Shown piece by piece: positions 41,229 through 51,087 of a DNA stretch of 64,000 nt. Position 1 is the first letter of the stretch. Each line of letters starts with the position of its first letter. The stretch comes from Bacteroidales bacterium (GTDB lineage: Bacteria > Bacteroidota > Bacteroidia > Bacteroidales > P3): NCBI GenBank assembly GCA_024685285.1, contig JAIKVZ010000012.1, positions 1 through 64,000 on the forward strand, in the 5' to 3' direction. The notes under the pieces are model-generated. The model saw only the letters and a program-made list of their open reading frames with translations, did no database searches and was not told the DNA's origin. The position numbers and the translations under genes are program-made.

Positions 41229-43439
41229 ATGACCGACCTGCAACAAAAGTTAAAAGAAATATTTGGTTTCGACCAGTTCAAAGGCGACCAGGAGGCTATC
41301 ATTGAATCGCTGCTTGGGGGCTACGACACCTTCGTCATTATGCCTACTGGCGGCGGCAAGAGCTTGTGTTACCAGCTGCCGGCCATGATACTGCCCGGCA
41401 CCGCCATCGTGGTGTCGCCCCTTATTGCGCTGATGAAAAACCAGGTTGACGCTGTGCGTTTCACGGCCGGCAACGACTGTGTGGCCCATTTCCTTAACTC
41501 GTCGCTCTCGCGCGTCCAGTCGGCCGAGGTCAAGGAAGACCTCCTCAAAGGGGGAACCAAGCTGCTCTACGTGGCGCCGGAGACCCTCTCGAAGGAGGAG
41601 ACGGTCGAGTTCCTCAAGCAGCTCGATATCTCGTTCTTCGCCATCGACGAGGCGCACTGTATCTCGGAGTGGGGTCACGATTTCCGTCCCGAATACCGCC
41701 GCCTGCGCGCCGCCATAACCTCCATAGGCCGTCAGGTGCCCATACTCACCCTCACTGCCTCGGCTACCCCAAAGGTGCAGCAGGACATCATCAAGAACCT
41801 CCAGATGGAGCACGCCAAGCAGTTCATTTCGTCGTTCAACAGGCCCAACCTCTTCTACGAAGTGCGCCCCAAACCCTCCGATACCCTCCAGTTGCACAAA
41901 GAGATTGTGCGTTTCATCAAAGAGCGGCCCGGCAAGAGCGGCATCATCTACTGTCTCACCCGCAAGAAGGTCGAGGACCTCGCCGCATTGCTATGCCTCA
42001 ACGGCGTCAAAGCCCTGCCATATCACGCCGGCATGGACACCAAAACCCGATCGGACAACCAGGACAAGTTCCTGCGCGAGGAGGCCGACGTTATCGTGGC
42101 CACCATAGCCTTCGGCATGGGTATCGACAAACCCGATGTGCGCTTCGTCATACATTATGATATACCCAAGAGCATCGAGGGCTACTATCAGGAGACCGGC
42201 CGCGCCGGCCGCGACGGCGGCGAGGGTCACTGCCTGGCTTTCTACTGTGAGCAGGACATCGAGAAACTCTACAAATTCTTCTCCGACAAGAACATCACCG
42301 AACAGGAGATGGCCATACAGCTGGTGCAGGAGGTCGTCTCTTACGCCGAAACATCGGCCTGCCGCCGCCGCGCCATACTGCACTATTTTGGCGAGCACTA
42401 TGAGCCCGATAACTGCGGCTGCTGCGACAATTGCGTCAATCCACGCCCGCGGGTTGAAGCCCATGAAGAGGTGGCCTACCTCATCGAGACCATCATAGCC
42501 ATGAAGCAGGCCTTCAAACCCAAAGAGATCATCGATGTCGTCATGGGCCGCAAAAACTCCGTCACCCGCTCATACCACCACGACAGCCTGCCCCAGTTCG
42601 GGCAGGGTAACGATCAGCCCGACACCTTCTGGCGCGCCGCCATACGCCAGGCCATGTTCGAAGGCCTTCTGGCCAAAGAGGTCGAAACTTTTGGCACCGT
42701 CAAAGTTACCCCGGCCGGCCGCGCTTTCGTGCACAAACCCTACCAAATCTTCGTAACCCCCGACCGCGACTACAAGCAGGACGCCTCCGGTGATGGGGAG
42801 AACGAGGGCGAGCCGTCAGAATACTCCACCTCGGCCGCTGTGGGCGACGAGGCTCTCTATGCACAACTCAAATCACTTCTCAAATCAATAGCCTCCAAAC
42901 AAAAACTACCCCTCTACGTAATATTTGAAGACCGTTCGCTGCGTGACATGACCATACAATACCCTGTCACCGTCGAAGAACTCTCTCGCTGTTCCGGTGT
43001 TGGTGTCGGCAAAGCCCAAAAATACGGCAAACCATTCGTAGAACTCATCAAAAACTACGTTGAGACCAACGACATCGAGCGCCCGCAGGACTTTGTCATA
43101 CGCTCCGCACCCAACAAATCTGGCCTCAAAGTCTACATTATACAAAGCATAGACCGACAGCTGCCGCTCGACGACATCGCACGCGCAAAAGGACTCACCT
43201 TCGACGAACTCCTCACCGAGATAGAACATATCATCTCTTCGGGTGCCAAATTAAATATCGACTACTACATCGATGCCAACGTCGACCCCGACCACTACGA
43301 CGATATCCTCGACTATTGGCGTCAAGCCCCCACCGACAGCCTCGACGAAGCCTATGCCGAGTTCGACGACGACCCCGACTACACTCAGGAGGAGATACGC
43401 CTCATGCGCATCAAATTCCTTTCAGACTTCGGCCACTAA
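41229..43439 (+). CDS. recQ: ATP-dependent DNA helicase RecQ
   Basis: 736 residues. Unwinds DNA 3'-5' in recombinational repair. Motif 0 FGFDQFKGDQEAII, Walker A MPTGGGKSLCYQLPA, Walker B AIDEAHCISEWGHDFRPEY, TASATPKVQ, motif V GMGIDKPDVRFVIH and motif VI YYQETGRAGRDG are intact. The RQC zinc site (CRRRAIL, then NCGCCDNC) and a C-terminal HRDC domain (about residues 540-620) follow, plus an acidic tail. The efflux genes start 13 bases after its stop, so they may share its transcript. Confidence 0.97.
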   Translation: MTDLQQKLKEIFGFDQFKGDQEAIIESLLGGYDTFVIMPTGGGKSLCYQLPAMILPGTAIVVSPLIALMKNQVDAVRFTAGNDCVAHFLNSSLSRVQSAEVKEDLLKGGTKLLYVAPETLSKEETVEFLKQLDISFFAIDEAHCISEWGHDFRPEYRRLRAAITSIGRQVPILTLTASATPKVQQDIIKNLQMEHAKQFISSFNRPNLFYEVRPKPSDTLQLHKEIVRFIKERPGKSGIIYCLTRKKVEDLAALLCLNGVKALPYHAGMDTKTRSDNQDKFLREEADVIVATIAFGMGIDKPDVRFVIHYDIPKSIEGYYQETGRAGRDGGEGHCLAFYCEQDIEKLYKFFSDKNITEQEMAIQLVQEVVSYAETSACRRRAILHYFGEHYEPDNCGCCDNCVNPRPRVEAHEEVAYLIETIIAMKQAFKPKEIIDVVMGRKNSVTRSYHHDSLPQFGQGNDQPDTFWRAAIRQAMFEGLLAKEVETFGTVKVTPAGRAFVHKPYQIFVTPDRDYKQDASGDGENEGEPSEYSTSAAVGDEALYAQLKSLLKSIASKQKLPLYVIFEDRSLRDMTIQYPVTVEELSRCSGVGVGKAQKYGKPFVELIKNYVETNDIERPQDFVIRSAPNKSGLKVYIIQSIDRQLPLDDIARAKGLTFDELLTEIEHIISSGAKLNIDYYIDANVDPDHYDDILDYWRQAPTDSLDEAYAEFDDDPDYTQEEIRLMRIKFLSDFGH

Positions 43440-43452
43440 CCACGCCCGACCA

Positions 43453-44481
43453 ATGAAAAACCATACAACAATAATCATCGCCGCCCTCCTGCTGGGAGGC
43501 TGCCATGGCGGCACAATCCCGTCACAGGAGTCCGCACCCGTAAGAGTGCAGGTGCAAAGTGTTGAACCCGTTGTTTCGCAGGATGGGAATTACTATGTTG
43601 GTACCGTCGAAGAGGGCTATTCAGCATCTTTGGGCTTCGAGGCTGGAGGCCGTGTAGCAGCCGTGTATGTGCACGAAGGGCAGGCTGTGCGGCAAGGTCA
43701 GCTTTTAGCCGAACTTGACAGCACCATTGCGGTCTCGACATGGCGTGCGGCTCACTCTGCATTGGAGCGTGCCGAAGACGGCTACCGCCGCTCTAAAATA
43801 GTATATGACCAAGGTGGTTTGCCTGAGGTTAAATGGGTAGAAGTCAGCTCGCAGCTTGACCAGGCTCGAGCAATGGCCGACTTGGCACGACACAACCTCG
43901 ACAATTGCCGTCTCAAGGCACCTTCAGCAGGCACAGTTGGCGCTCGGTTGGTTGAAGCAGGTTCGGTAGTGGCTCCCGGACAACCGGTGTTGCGAATAGT
44001 GGGCACAGACCGTCTATATGTGAAACTTAGCATACCTGAGGTTGATATCAGCCACATCTCCGTTGGGCAGCGTGCACTGGTTGATGTGTTGGCTGACGAG
44101 AGCCGCACTTACAGTGGCCGTGTTGAAGAACGTGCCATCGAGGCCGATATGCTTTCACATACATATAAGGTTCGGGTCAACATCGGGTCAGGTTCGGGGA
44201 AACTATTGCCTGGCATGGTCTGTAGGGTGCGTTTTGCTGAGGGCAGTGCGTCTCTTGGCTGTGAAATTCCTCGTCGTGCCGTACAGCTTGACCCCGATGG
44301 CAGTCGTTATGTATGGGTAGTGACCGACTCGGCCACAGTTTGTAGGCGTATGATTACAATAGGCGACGTCACACCTGGCGGCGTCATAGTTGATAGTGGT
44401 TTGCACCAGGGCGAGATAGTGGTAACAGACGGGGCTCAAAAACTCAGCGAAGGCTCAAAAGTAACAATAGCAGGGCAGTGA
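43453..44481 (+). CDS. RND efflux periplasmic adaptor, lipoprotein
   Basis: 342 residues. The ATG at 43453 gives MKNHTTIIIAALLLGGCHGG with lipobox LLGGC. The membrane-fusion pattern is clear: YYVGTVEEGYSASLGFEAGGRVAAVYVHEGQAV in two parts (lipoyl half), a helical hairpin, then NCRLKAPSAGTVGARLVEAGSVV and a beta-barrel domain. It bridges the AcrB-like pump and the TolC-like channel encoded next. Its stop overlaps the pump's GTG start. The stretch 44169-44200 (VRVNIGSGSGK) resembles the intergenic G-rich repeat in DNA. Confidence 0.93.
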   Translation: MKNHTTIIIAALLLGGCHGGTIPSQESAPVRVQVQSVEPVVSQDGNYYVGTVEEGYSASLGFEAGGRVAAVYVHEGQAVRQGQLLAELDSTIAVSTWRAAHSALERAEDGYRRSKIVYDQGGLPEVKWVEVSSQLDQARAMADLARHNLDNCRLKAPSAGTVGARLVEAGSVVAPGQPVLRIVGTDRLYVKLSIPEVDISHISVGQRALVDVLADESRTYSGRVEERAIEADMLSHTYKVRVNIGSGSGKLLPGMVCRVRFAEGSASLGCEIPRRAVQLDPDGSRYVWVVTDSATVCRRMITIGDVTPGGVIVDSGLHQGEIVVTDGAQKLSEGSKVTIAGQ

Positions 44482-47400
44482 AAAAGAACGGGTTCATAGA
44501 AACCGTTATGTCCAACGCCAAGATTGTGTTCCTCATAGTGGCGTTGTTGGTTACTTTCGGAGTGTTCGGACTGTTGCACATGAATAAGCATGAGTTTCCG
44601 GAATTTGTTATACGACAAGGCATAGTGGCTGCAGTGTACCCTGGAGCTACTACCGAGGAGGTAGAGCAGCAACTAACCAATCCTCTTGAGGATTACCTGT
44701 TCACCTTTCAAGAGGTTGACAAAGAACGTACCTATAGTTATACCAAAGAGGGTGTGGTGTATGTGTATGTTGAACTCGTAAACAGTGTCCGCAATCAAAC
44801 TGAGGTATGGTCAAAAATACGCCATGGACTCAAAGATTTCAAGAGCCAATTGCCTGCCGGAGTATTGGCGGTAGTGGTTATTGACGATTTTGGCAACACT
44901 TCATCGCTGCTCATTACTATGGACTCTCGCGACAAGACATATCGCGACATGGAACGCTATATGGACGACCTCAAGGCGCGTTTGCGGCGCGTGCCGGCTG
45001 TGGCTGGCCTAACATCGCTTGGCGAACAGCACGAAGAGGTGGCCATACATCTCGACCCATCACGTTTAGCCACCTATGGCATAAGCCAACAAACTGTCAC
45101 AGCAGCCTTGATGACGCAGGGCTTGGTGAGTGTTGGCGCCACTTTGACAGATAGCCTTAACACTTTGCCTCTGTATGTGGCTTCGCCATTGCACTCTGAA
45201 AATGAGGTGGCCGATCAAGTAATTCTTTCGCTACCCACGGGTGAGAATGTGCGTTTGCGCGATGTGGCACGTGTTGAGCGCCAGTATGCCGAACCTACAT
45301 CTTACATCACCAAGGATGGAAATCATGCATTGGTGCTTTCGGTAGAAATGAGGCCTGGTAACAATATAGTGAAGTTTGGCAAGGCTGTTGACGAGGTAAT
45401 GGCCGACTTTGGGCGTACTCTACCCGACGGGGTTAGTATTTATCGTATAACCGATCTGCCTAAGGTTGTGGACGACAGCATTTGGAGTTTCATGCGCGAC
45501 CTTCTTACGGCTATTCTGGTGGTCATTGCCGTCATGCTGCTACTTTTCCCACTGTCGTCGGCCCTTATCCCTGCCATTGAGATACCTCTCACCACCGCTA
45601 TTACTATAGGTATAATGTATATTGTGGGGTTTGAGATGAATATCGTTACCCTTGCAGCCTTGATCGTGACGCTGGGCATGATAGTAGACGATTCGATAGT
45701 GATGATAGACGGCTATATGGACAACTTGCGCCATGGTATGAAGCCGTGGGAAGCCGCCCTCAAGAGCGCCAAAGTGTTTTTCCCGTCGCTGTTGGTGGCA
45801 ACCATAGCCATAAGTGGCATATTCTTCCCATACCTCTTTACAATGCACGGTCCTTTAGCCGATTTTGTCAAATATTTCCCTACTACCATCAGTATCTCGT
45901 TGGGAGTGTCGTTGGCGCTTGCTATGCTACTCACGCCGTGGTTGGAGCAGCATATGATAGGCCTTGGTCGCCCAATGGCTAAAGGAACGATGTTTTCGCG
46001 TGTGCAAAAACGTTTCTTTGTAATTCTCGAAGGGGGCTATGAGCGTTTGTTAAGGGCTTGTTTTGCCCGTCCGTGGATTACCATCGGCGCAGGTGCTCTG
46101 TCGGTGACGGTTGCGGTGCTTATCTTTTTCCATTTGCCATTGCAGCTTATGCCCAAGGCGGAGCGCGACAGCTTCGCGGTAGAGATACACTTGCCAGAAG
46201 GTTCATCGCTCAAACGCACCGCCAAGGTGTGTGAGGACATGGAACAGATGTTGCGCAGCAACGACAGTGTTGAGAGTGTGACCACTTTCGTTGGCTCCAG
46301 TTCGCCGCGTTTCATGGCCACCTACAGTCCTCAGATGCCGGGCAAGAACTACGCCCAGATGATTGTTAAGACCCGCGGCAGCCGTCATACTGAAGGCTTG
46401 ATGAAGCACTATAAAGACGCGTGCGTCGATACCTTTGCCGAGGCTTCGATACGTTTCAAACAGCTCGATTACCAGGCTGTCAACAATCCCATAGAGATTA
46501 GGCTGAGGGGTGACAATTTGTCAGACCTGCGTACAGCGGCAAGCAAATTGATGGAACATCTCAGGGCCGACAACGACCTGGTGTGGGTGCACAGCGATTT
46601 TGGTGGCACTATGCCTGCCATAAAGCTCGAACTCAAACCAGAGGAAGCTTCGCGTTTAGGGATTACAAAGGCTATGCTATCTGCCAATTTGGCAGCTTTG
46701 TACAGTGGGGTGCCCGTGGCCACTATATGGGAGGATGACTACAAGATGCAAGTGAAGTTATATACTGATGACAATGCCACTGCCGACGAGGTCTCTCGCC
46801 TGTCAGACTTGCTTATACCCACAGCCCTGCCAGGTTTATGGGTGCCGCTGCGTCAGGTGGCCACTATAGAGCCAGATTGGCAGCAAGCCTGCATCGCCCA
46901 CCGCAACGGTACACCCTGCCTCACCGTCGGTGCCGATCTGAGTTACGGATGCAGTCAGCCTGTGGCCATGAAGCACTTGCGCCCTTGGTTGGAACAGGAA
47001 TTCGCTCCGGCGTTGCCCGACGGCGTGAGCATGAGCTACGGTGGTCTGAATGCCGTAAACAACGATACCTTGGGCGACATTATAGTAGGCCTCATTGCTT
47101 CAGTTGCTATCGTGTTCTTCTTCCTCTTGTTCAATTTCAAGAAGATAAGACTGACTTTGCTTTCGCTGTGCGGTACTCTGCTATGCTTGTTGGGTGCCTT
47201 CGTTGGGTTGTGGATTTTTGGCTGCGATGTGAGTATGACCGCCATTATAGGTATTGTAAGCCTCATAGGAATCAACGTGCGCAACACTATAGTCATGTTT
47301 GATTATGCCGAAGAGTTGAAGGCCGACGGTATGCGTGACCCGCAACACCCCGATGCTCCACCACGCAAGCTTACCGTCAAAGAGGTGGCTTTCGAGGCAG

Positions 47401-47612
47401 GCATACGTCGTATGAGGCCCATATTTCTCACCTCGGCCACTACAGCTGTGGGTGTCATACCGATGATAATCCATCGCTCAACACTCTGGATGCCTATGGG
47501 TGTTGTGATATGTTTCGGAACCATATGTGCCATTGGGTTTATTGTGACTGTGCTGCCGGTGGCTTACTGGAAACTTTTTGACCGTACCCCTAAACCTCAG
47601 CCAGCATCATGA
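44478..47612 (+). CDS. RND efflux permease (AcrB-like)
   Basis: 1,044 residues, full length, with the 12-helix RND layout: one N-terminal helix, large periplasmic loop, helices 2-6, second loop and final helices. VTLGMIVDDSIVMIDGYMDNL is the helix-4 region, carrying the Asp pair of the proton relay. The start is GTG, overlapping the adaptor stop (GTGA); no ATG nearby fits. The export substrate cannot be read from sequence; drugs, metals and small molecules are all possible for this branch. Confidence 0.95.
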   Translation: MKKNGFIETVMSNAKIVFLIVALLVTFGVFGLLHMNKHEFPEFVIRQGIVAAVYPGATTEEVEQQLTNPLEDYLFTFQEVDKERTYSYTKEGVVYVYVELVNSVRNQTEVWSKIRHGLKDFKSQLPAGVLAVVVIDDFGNTSSLLITMDSRDKTYRDMERYMDDLKARLRRVPAVAGLTSLGEQHEEVAIHLDPSRLATYGISQQTVTAALMTQGLVSVGATLTDSLNTLPLYVASPLHSENEVADQVILSLPTGENVRLRDVARVERQYAEPTSYITKDGNHALVLSVEMRPGNNIVKFGKAVDEVMADFGRTLPDGVSIYRITDLPKVVDDSIWSFMRDLLTAILVVIAVMLLLFPLSSALIPAIEIPLTTAITIGIMYIVGFEMNIVTLAALIVTLGMIVDDSIVMIDGYMDNLRHGMKPWEAALKSAKVFFPSLLVATIAISGIFFPYLFTMHGPLADFVKYFPTTISISLGVSLALAMLLTPWLEQHMIGLGRPMAKGTMFSRVQKRFFVILEGGYERLLRACFARPWITIGAGALSVTVAVLIFFHLPLQLMPKAERDSFAVEIHLPEGSSLKRTAKVCEDMEQMLRSNDSVESVTTFVGSSSPRFMATYSPQMPGKNYAQMIVKTRGSRHTEGLMKHYKDACVDTFAEASIRFKQLDYQAVNNPIEIRLRGDNLSDLRTAASKLMEHLRADNDLVWVHSDFGGTMPAIKLELKPEEASRLGITKAMLSANLAALYSGVPVATIWEDDYKMQVKLYTDDNATADEVSRLSDLLIPTALPGLWVPLRQVATIEPDWQQACIAHRNGTPCLTVGADLSYGCSQPVAMKHLRPWLEQEFAPALPDGVSMSYGGLNAVNNDTLGDIIVGLIASVAIVFFFLLFNFKKIRLTLLSLCGTLLCLLGAFVGLWIFGCDVSMTAIIGIVSLIGINVRNTIVMFDYAEELKADGMRDPQHPDAPPRKLTVKEVAFEAGIRRMRPIFLTSATTAVGVIPMIIHRSTLWMPMGVVICFGTICAIGFIVTVLPVAYWKLFDRTPKPQPAS

Positions 47613-49030
47613 AGCCCCGTCTCATCATAATAGTATCGTTTTTGCTCTGGCCTGCACTGGCTTTGTCTCAGCCTCTCTCGCTCGACAGCTGCAAGGCTCT
47701 TGCACTGCGCAACCAGGCGGCCATGCGCGTGGCACGGCTCGACCTCGAGGCAGCGCGTCAAACCAAAGCCGAGGCGTTTACGCACCATTTCCCCACGCTC
47801 AGCCTATCGGCAGCCGCATTCCGCGCCAGTAACAACTTGGTTGATATCACCACTTCGTCGGGCGACAGTCGAGTCAGTGTCGAGACATCGATAGCCGGAC
47901 AGAGTACCGACAGCCGTATAGCCCAGTTGCAGGAACTTATAGACCGCTACGGTATCAATATAAATATCAACGGTATTTTGCAGGAGATGGTGTCGCAGTT
48001 CGACTATACCGCTCGCATACAGATGATTGACCGCGGTACCACAGCCGGGGCTGTGGCCACATGGCCTATTTATGCCGGAGGCCGGATATCGCGCGGCAAC
48101 GAACTGGCAGCTTTGGGCGTTGATGTGGCTGCGTTGCAGTTGACGATGGCCGAGCAACAGACCTTGATAGGTGCGGAGCAGCGCTACTGGTTAGTGGCAT
48201 CGCTGCTCGAGAAAGAGCGAGCCTTGGCTGAGGCCGAGGCATTGCTCGACACCCTGCGGCGCGATGCCGAGGCCGCTTCGGCGGCAGGCGTTATAGGTCG
48301 CAACGACCTGCTCAAAGTCAAACTGCGCCAGAGCGAGTTGGCTGCACAGAAAGTGCAGCTGGCCAACGGTTTGCAGTTGGCCAATCTGGCTCTGTGCCAG
48401 TATGTAGGGATGGAGTATACCGACAGCCTGAAGCTGACCGACAGCCTCGACGGCCATCTGCCGTTGCCCCTGATGGCCGATACAGGCGGTTATGCCGCCA
48501 TGGCCGAGCAACGCCCTGAGACCCAGCTGCTGCATCATGCCGTTACGGCCGAGCACCTGCGCTACCGTATGACCCTCGGCGAGGCTCTGCCGCAATTGCT
48601 TATAGGTGCAACCTACGGCGCAAGCAACATAATGGGCGACGATTACACCGCCCGTGGCATTGTCTTTGCCACGGCACAGGTGCCACTAACCGCCTGGTGG
48701 GGTACAGCCCACAAGGCCCGCAGGCAGCACATTGAGCTTGAGAAGGCCGCTTGGCGCAATATCGACCTGCGTCAGCAACTGGCTTTGCAAACCCGGCAAG
48801 CCTGGAACGAGATGACCGAGGCCTACGCCTTCATCGATGTCAAGCGGCAGGCTTTGGCCGATGCCGACGACAATCTACAACAACTAAAGGCATACTATAG
48901 CGCCGGCATGGCGTCGGCAAGCGAATATCTTGAAGCCCAGGCTTTAAGGCAACAGGCTGCGGCCAGTTTGGCGGAGCAACTTGTTGATTATCGGCTCAAA
49001 CGCTTGCAATGTTCGCTTATGTTACGTTAA
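47609..49030 (+). CDS. TolC-family outer membrane efflux protein
   Basis: 473 residues. Signal peptide MKPRLIIIVSFLLWPALALS, then two OEP repeats with long helices (LALRNQAAMRVARLDLEAAR; AHKARRQHIELEKAAW). It forms the outer-membrane channel of the tripartite pump. Start and pump stop overlap as ATGA, completing adaptor-pump-channel as one translationally coupled unit. Confidence 0.93.
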   Translation: MKPRLIIIVSFLLWPALALSQPLSLDSCKALALRNQAAMRVARLDLEAARQTKAEAFTHHFPTLSLSAAAFRASNNLVDITTSSGDSRVSVETSIAGQSTDSRIAQLQELIDRYGINININGILQEMVSQFDYTARIQMIDRGTTAGAVATWPIYAGGRISRGNELAALGVDVAALQLTMAEQQTLIGAEQRYWLVASLLEKERALAEAEALLDTLRRDAEAASAAGVIGRNDLLKVKLRQSELAAQKVQLANGLQLANLALCQYVGMEYTDSLKLTDSLDGHLPLPLMADTGGYAAMAEQRPETQLLHHAVTAEHLRYRMTLGEALPQLLIGATYGASNIMGDDYTARGIVFATAQVPLTAWWGTAHKARRQHIELEKAAWRNIDLRQQLALQTRQAWNEMTEAYAFIDVKRQALADADDNLQQLKAYYSAGMASASEYLEAQALRQQAAASLAEQLVDYRLKRLQCSLMLR

Positions 49031-49043
49031 GAAATGTTAAAAC

Positions 49044-49074
49044 TCCGACCTCAACCCGACCTTAACCCGACCTT
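49044..49074 (-). repeat. Dispersed G-rich array, copy 5
   Basis: Three 11-bp units, G-rich on the minus strand, between the TolC-like gene and thyA, both on the plus strand. This is the only copy not in the sense orientation of an upstream gene; no tail and no clear hairpin. Confidence 0.8.
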
Positions 49075-49147
49075 GGTGTTATGTTGGAGTGTGGATTTTT
49101 TTTCATGGCTGTACAATTTTTTTTCTGAGTCGGCGTTATTATGATGT

Positions 49148-49942
49148 ATGAAGCAGTATTTGGATTTAGTACAACATATTCTTGACCACGGTACGCCGCG
49201 TCAGGACCGCACCGGCACCGGCACCATAGGCGTGTTCGGCTATCAGATGAGGTTCCCGCTTCAGGACGGCTTCCCTTTGCTCACTACCAAGAAACTCCAT
49301 CTGCGCTCCATCATCTACGAGCTGCTGTGGTTTCTGCGGGGCGACACTAATATAGGATACCTCAAGGAACACGGTGTTTCGATATGGGACGAGTGGGCAG
49401 ACCCCGATGGCAACCTCGGGCCCGTCTACGGAAGCCAGTGGCGCTCGTGGCCCGACGGCCAGGGTGGCACCATCGACCAGATTGCCAACGTAGTGGCAGA
49501 GATTAAAAACAACCCCTTCAGCCGCCGCCTATTGGTCACCGCATGGAACCCTGCAGAGCAGTCCCTCATGGCACTGCCCCCGTGCCACTGCCTCTTCCAG
49601 TTCTATGTCGATGGCGGCCGACTCAGCTGCCAGCTCTACCAGCGCAGCGCCGATGTGTTCCTCGGTGTACCCTTCAACATAGCCAGTTATGCCCTCCTCA
49701 CTATGATGATGGCCCAGGTGTGCGACCTCGAGCCGGGCGACTTTGTTCACACGTTGGGCGACGCCCATATATACTCCAACCATATTGACCAGTGCCATCT
49801 GCAGTTGGGCCGCGACCCCAGGCCCCTGCCCACCATGCGTATCAATCCCGCTGTTAAAGATATTTTTGGGTTCGACTATGCCGACTTCACCCTCGAAGGC
49901 TATAATCCACACCCCCACATTAAAGGCCAGGTGAGCGTGTGA
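49148..49942 (+). CDS. thyA: Thymidylate synthase
   Basis: 264 residues, full length. Makes dTMP from dUMP with methylene-tetrahydrofolate. [17 protein letters not shown] at the start, [19 protein letters not shown], active-site region [15 protein letters not shown] with the catalytic Cys, [16 protein letters not shown] and the end [19 protein letters not shown] are all present. First of three co-directional genes; manC follows after 25 bases. No dihydrofolate reductase gene is beside it. Confidence 0.98.
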   Translation: MKQYLDLVQHILDHGTPRQDRTGTGTIGVFGYQMRFPLQDGFPLLTTKKLHLRSIIYELLWFLRGDTNIGYLKEHGVSIWDEWADPDGNLGPVYGSQWRSWPDGQGGTIDQIANVVAEIKNNPFSRRLLVTAWNPAEQSLMALPPCHCLFQFYVDGGRLSCQLYQRSADVFLGVPFNIASYALLTMMMAQVCDLEPGDFVHTLGDAHIYSNHIDQCHLQLGRDPRPLPTMRINPAVKDIFGFDYADFTLEGYNPHPHIKGQVSV

Positions 49943-49967
49943 ACCACCCCAGTAAACAAAAAAACCG

Positions 49968-51050
49968 ATGAACTCAAACCAACATCTCTGGTGCATAATC
50001 ATGGCCGGCGGCATAGGCAGCCGCTTCTGGCCCATGAGCCAAGCCGACAACCCCAAACAGTTTCTCGATATAATGGGCACCGGCCAAAGTATGCTTCAAG
50101 GCACCTTTGCCCGTATGGAGTTGATATGCCCCCGGAACAACATCATAATAGTGACCGCCGCTGGCCAGGCTCCCAAGGTGCGCGAGCAGGTGAGCGGGCT
50201 GGCCGCCTACCAGGTGCTGAGCGAGCCGGTGCGCCGCAATACGGCCCCATGCGTGGCCTACGCCGCCGCCGTCATCGCCAGTCTGGACCCGCAGGCCACC
50301 GTGATTGTCACCCCGTCAGACCATGCCGTTTTCGGTACCAGCCGCTTTGTGGCCGACATGGCCGAGGCCGTCGAGGTGGCAACCCAGCAGGGCTGGACGG
50401 TGACCATAGGCTCTGAACCTACCAACCCAAACAGTAAGTACGGCTACATACAGTATGCCGAGGGTGCCTCGCTCGTCGAGGGGCACCGCAGGCTCCATCC
50501 CGTAGTCACATTCACCGAAAAGCCTCCCACCGAAGTAGCCCAACAATTCATAGCCTCTGGCGAGTTCTTCTGGAACACCGGTATACAAGTGTGGCCCCTC
50601 GGGCAGCTCATGGAGGCCTACCGCCAGCACCTGCCGGCAGTGGCTCAACTCCTTTTTGGGCTCGACAGCCGCAGCAGTGCCGAGCAGGTCAAAGCGGCCT
50701 ATTCAACAGTCGAATCCATATCGATAGACAACGGCATTATGGAGCACATGAGCAACGTGCATGTGCTTGAAGCTTCGTTTGGCTGGAGCGACATCGAGAC
50801 GTGGGACTCGCTGTACAACACCTACCCCCACGACCCCGATGGCAACGCCGTGGTGAGCGGCAACGCCTACCTCTACGACGTTAAAGATTCGGTCGTCCAC
50901 ATACCACACAACAAAACTGTCGTAATCAAAGGGCTTGAAGGCTACATCGTGGTGTCGAAGGACGATACCCTCCTCATCTGCCCACGGGCCGATGAAGAAC
51001 AACTATTCCGCTTCTCGAACGACGTCGAGCTCGGCCTTAGAGGACAATAA
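49968..51050 (+). CDS. manC: Mannose-1-phosphate guanylyltransferase
   Basis: 360 residues. Makes GDP-mannose from mannose 1-phosphate and GTP for surface polysaccharides. Nucleotidyltransferase signature IMAGGIGSRFWPMSQADNPK, then VIVTPSDHAV, TFTEKPP, GEFFWNTGIQVW and EASFGWSDIETWDSLY. It lacks the extra C-terminal isomerase domain of bifunctional ManC/AlgA. Within a thyA-manC-asnS run. Confidence 0.94.
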   Translation: MNSNQHLWCIIMAGGIGSRFWPMSQADNPKQFLDIMGTGQSMLQGTFARMELICPRNNIIIVTAAGQAPKVREQVSGLAAYQVLSEPVRRNTAPCVAYAAAVIASLDPQATVIVTPSDHAVFGTSRFVADMAEAVEVATQQGWTVTIGSEPTNPNSKYGYIQYAEGASLVEGHRRLHPVVTFTEKPPTEVAQQFIASGEFFWNTGIQVWPLGQLMEAYRQHLPAVAQLLFGLDSRSSAEQVKAAYSTVESISIDNGIMEHMSNVHVLEASFGWSDIETWDSLYNTYPHDPDGNAVVSGNAYLYDVKDSVVHIPHNKTVVIKGLEGYIVVSKDDTLLICPRADEEQLFRFSNDVELGLRGQ

Positions 51051-51087
51051 CAAAACTTGAACCAAGAACAAAACACACACAACAATA

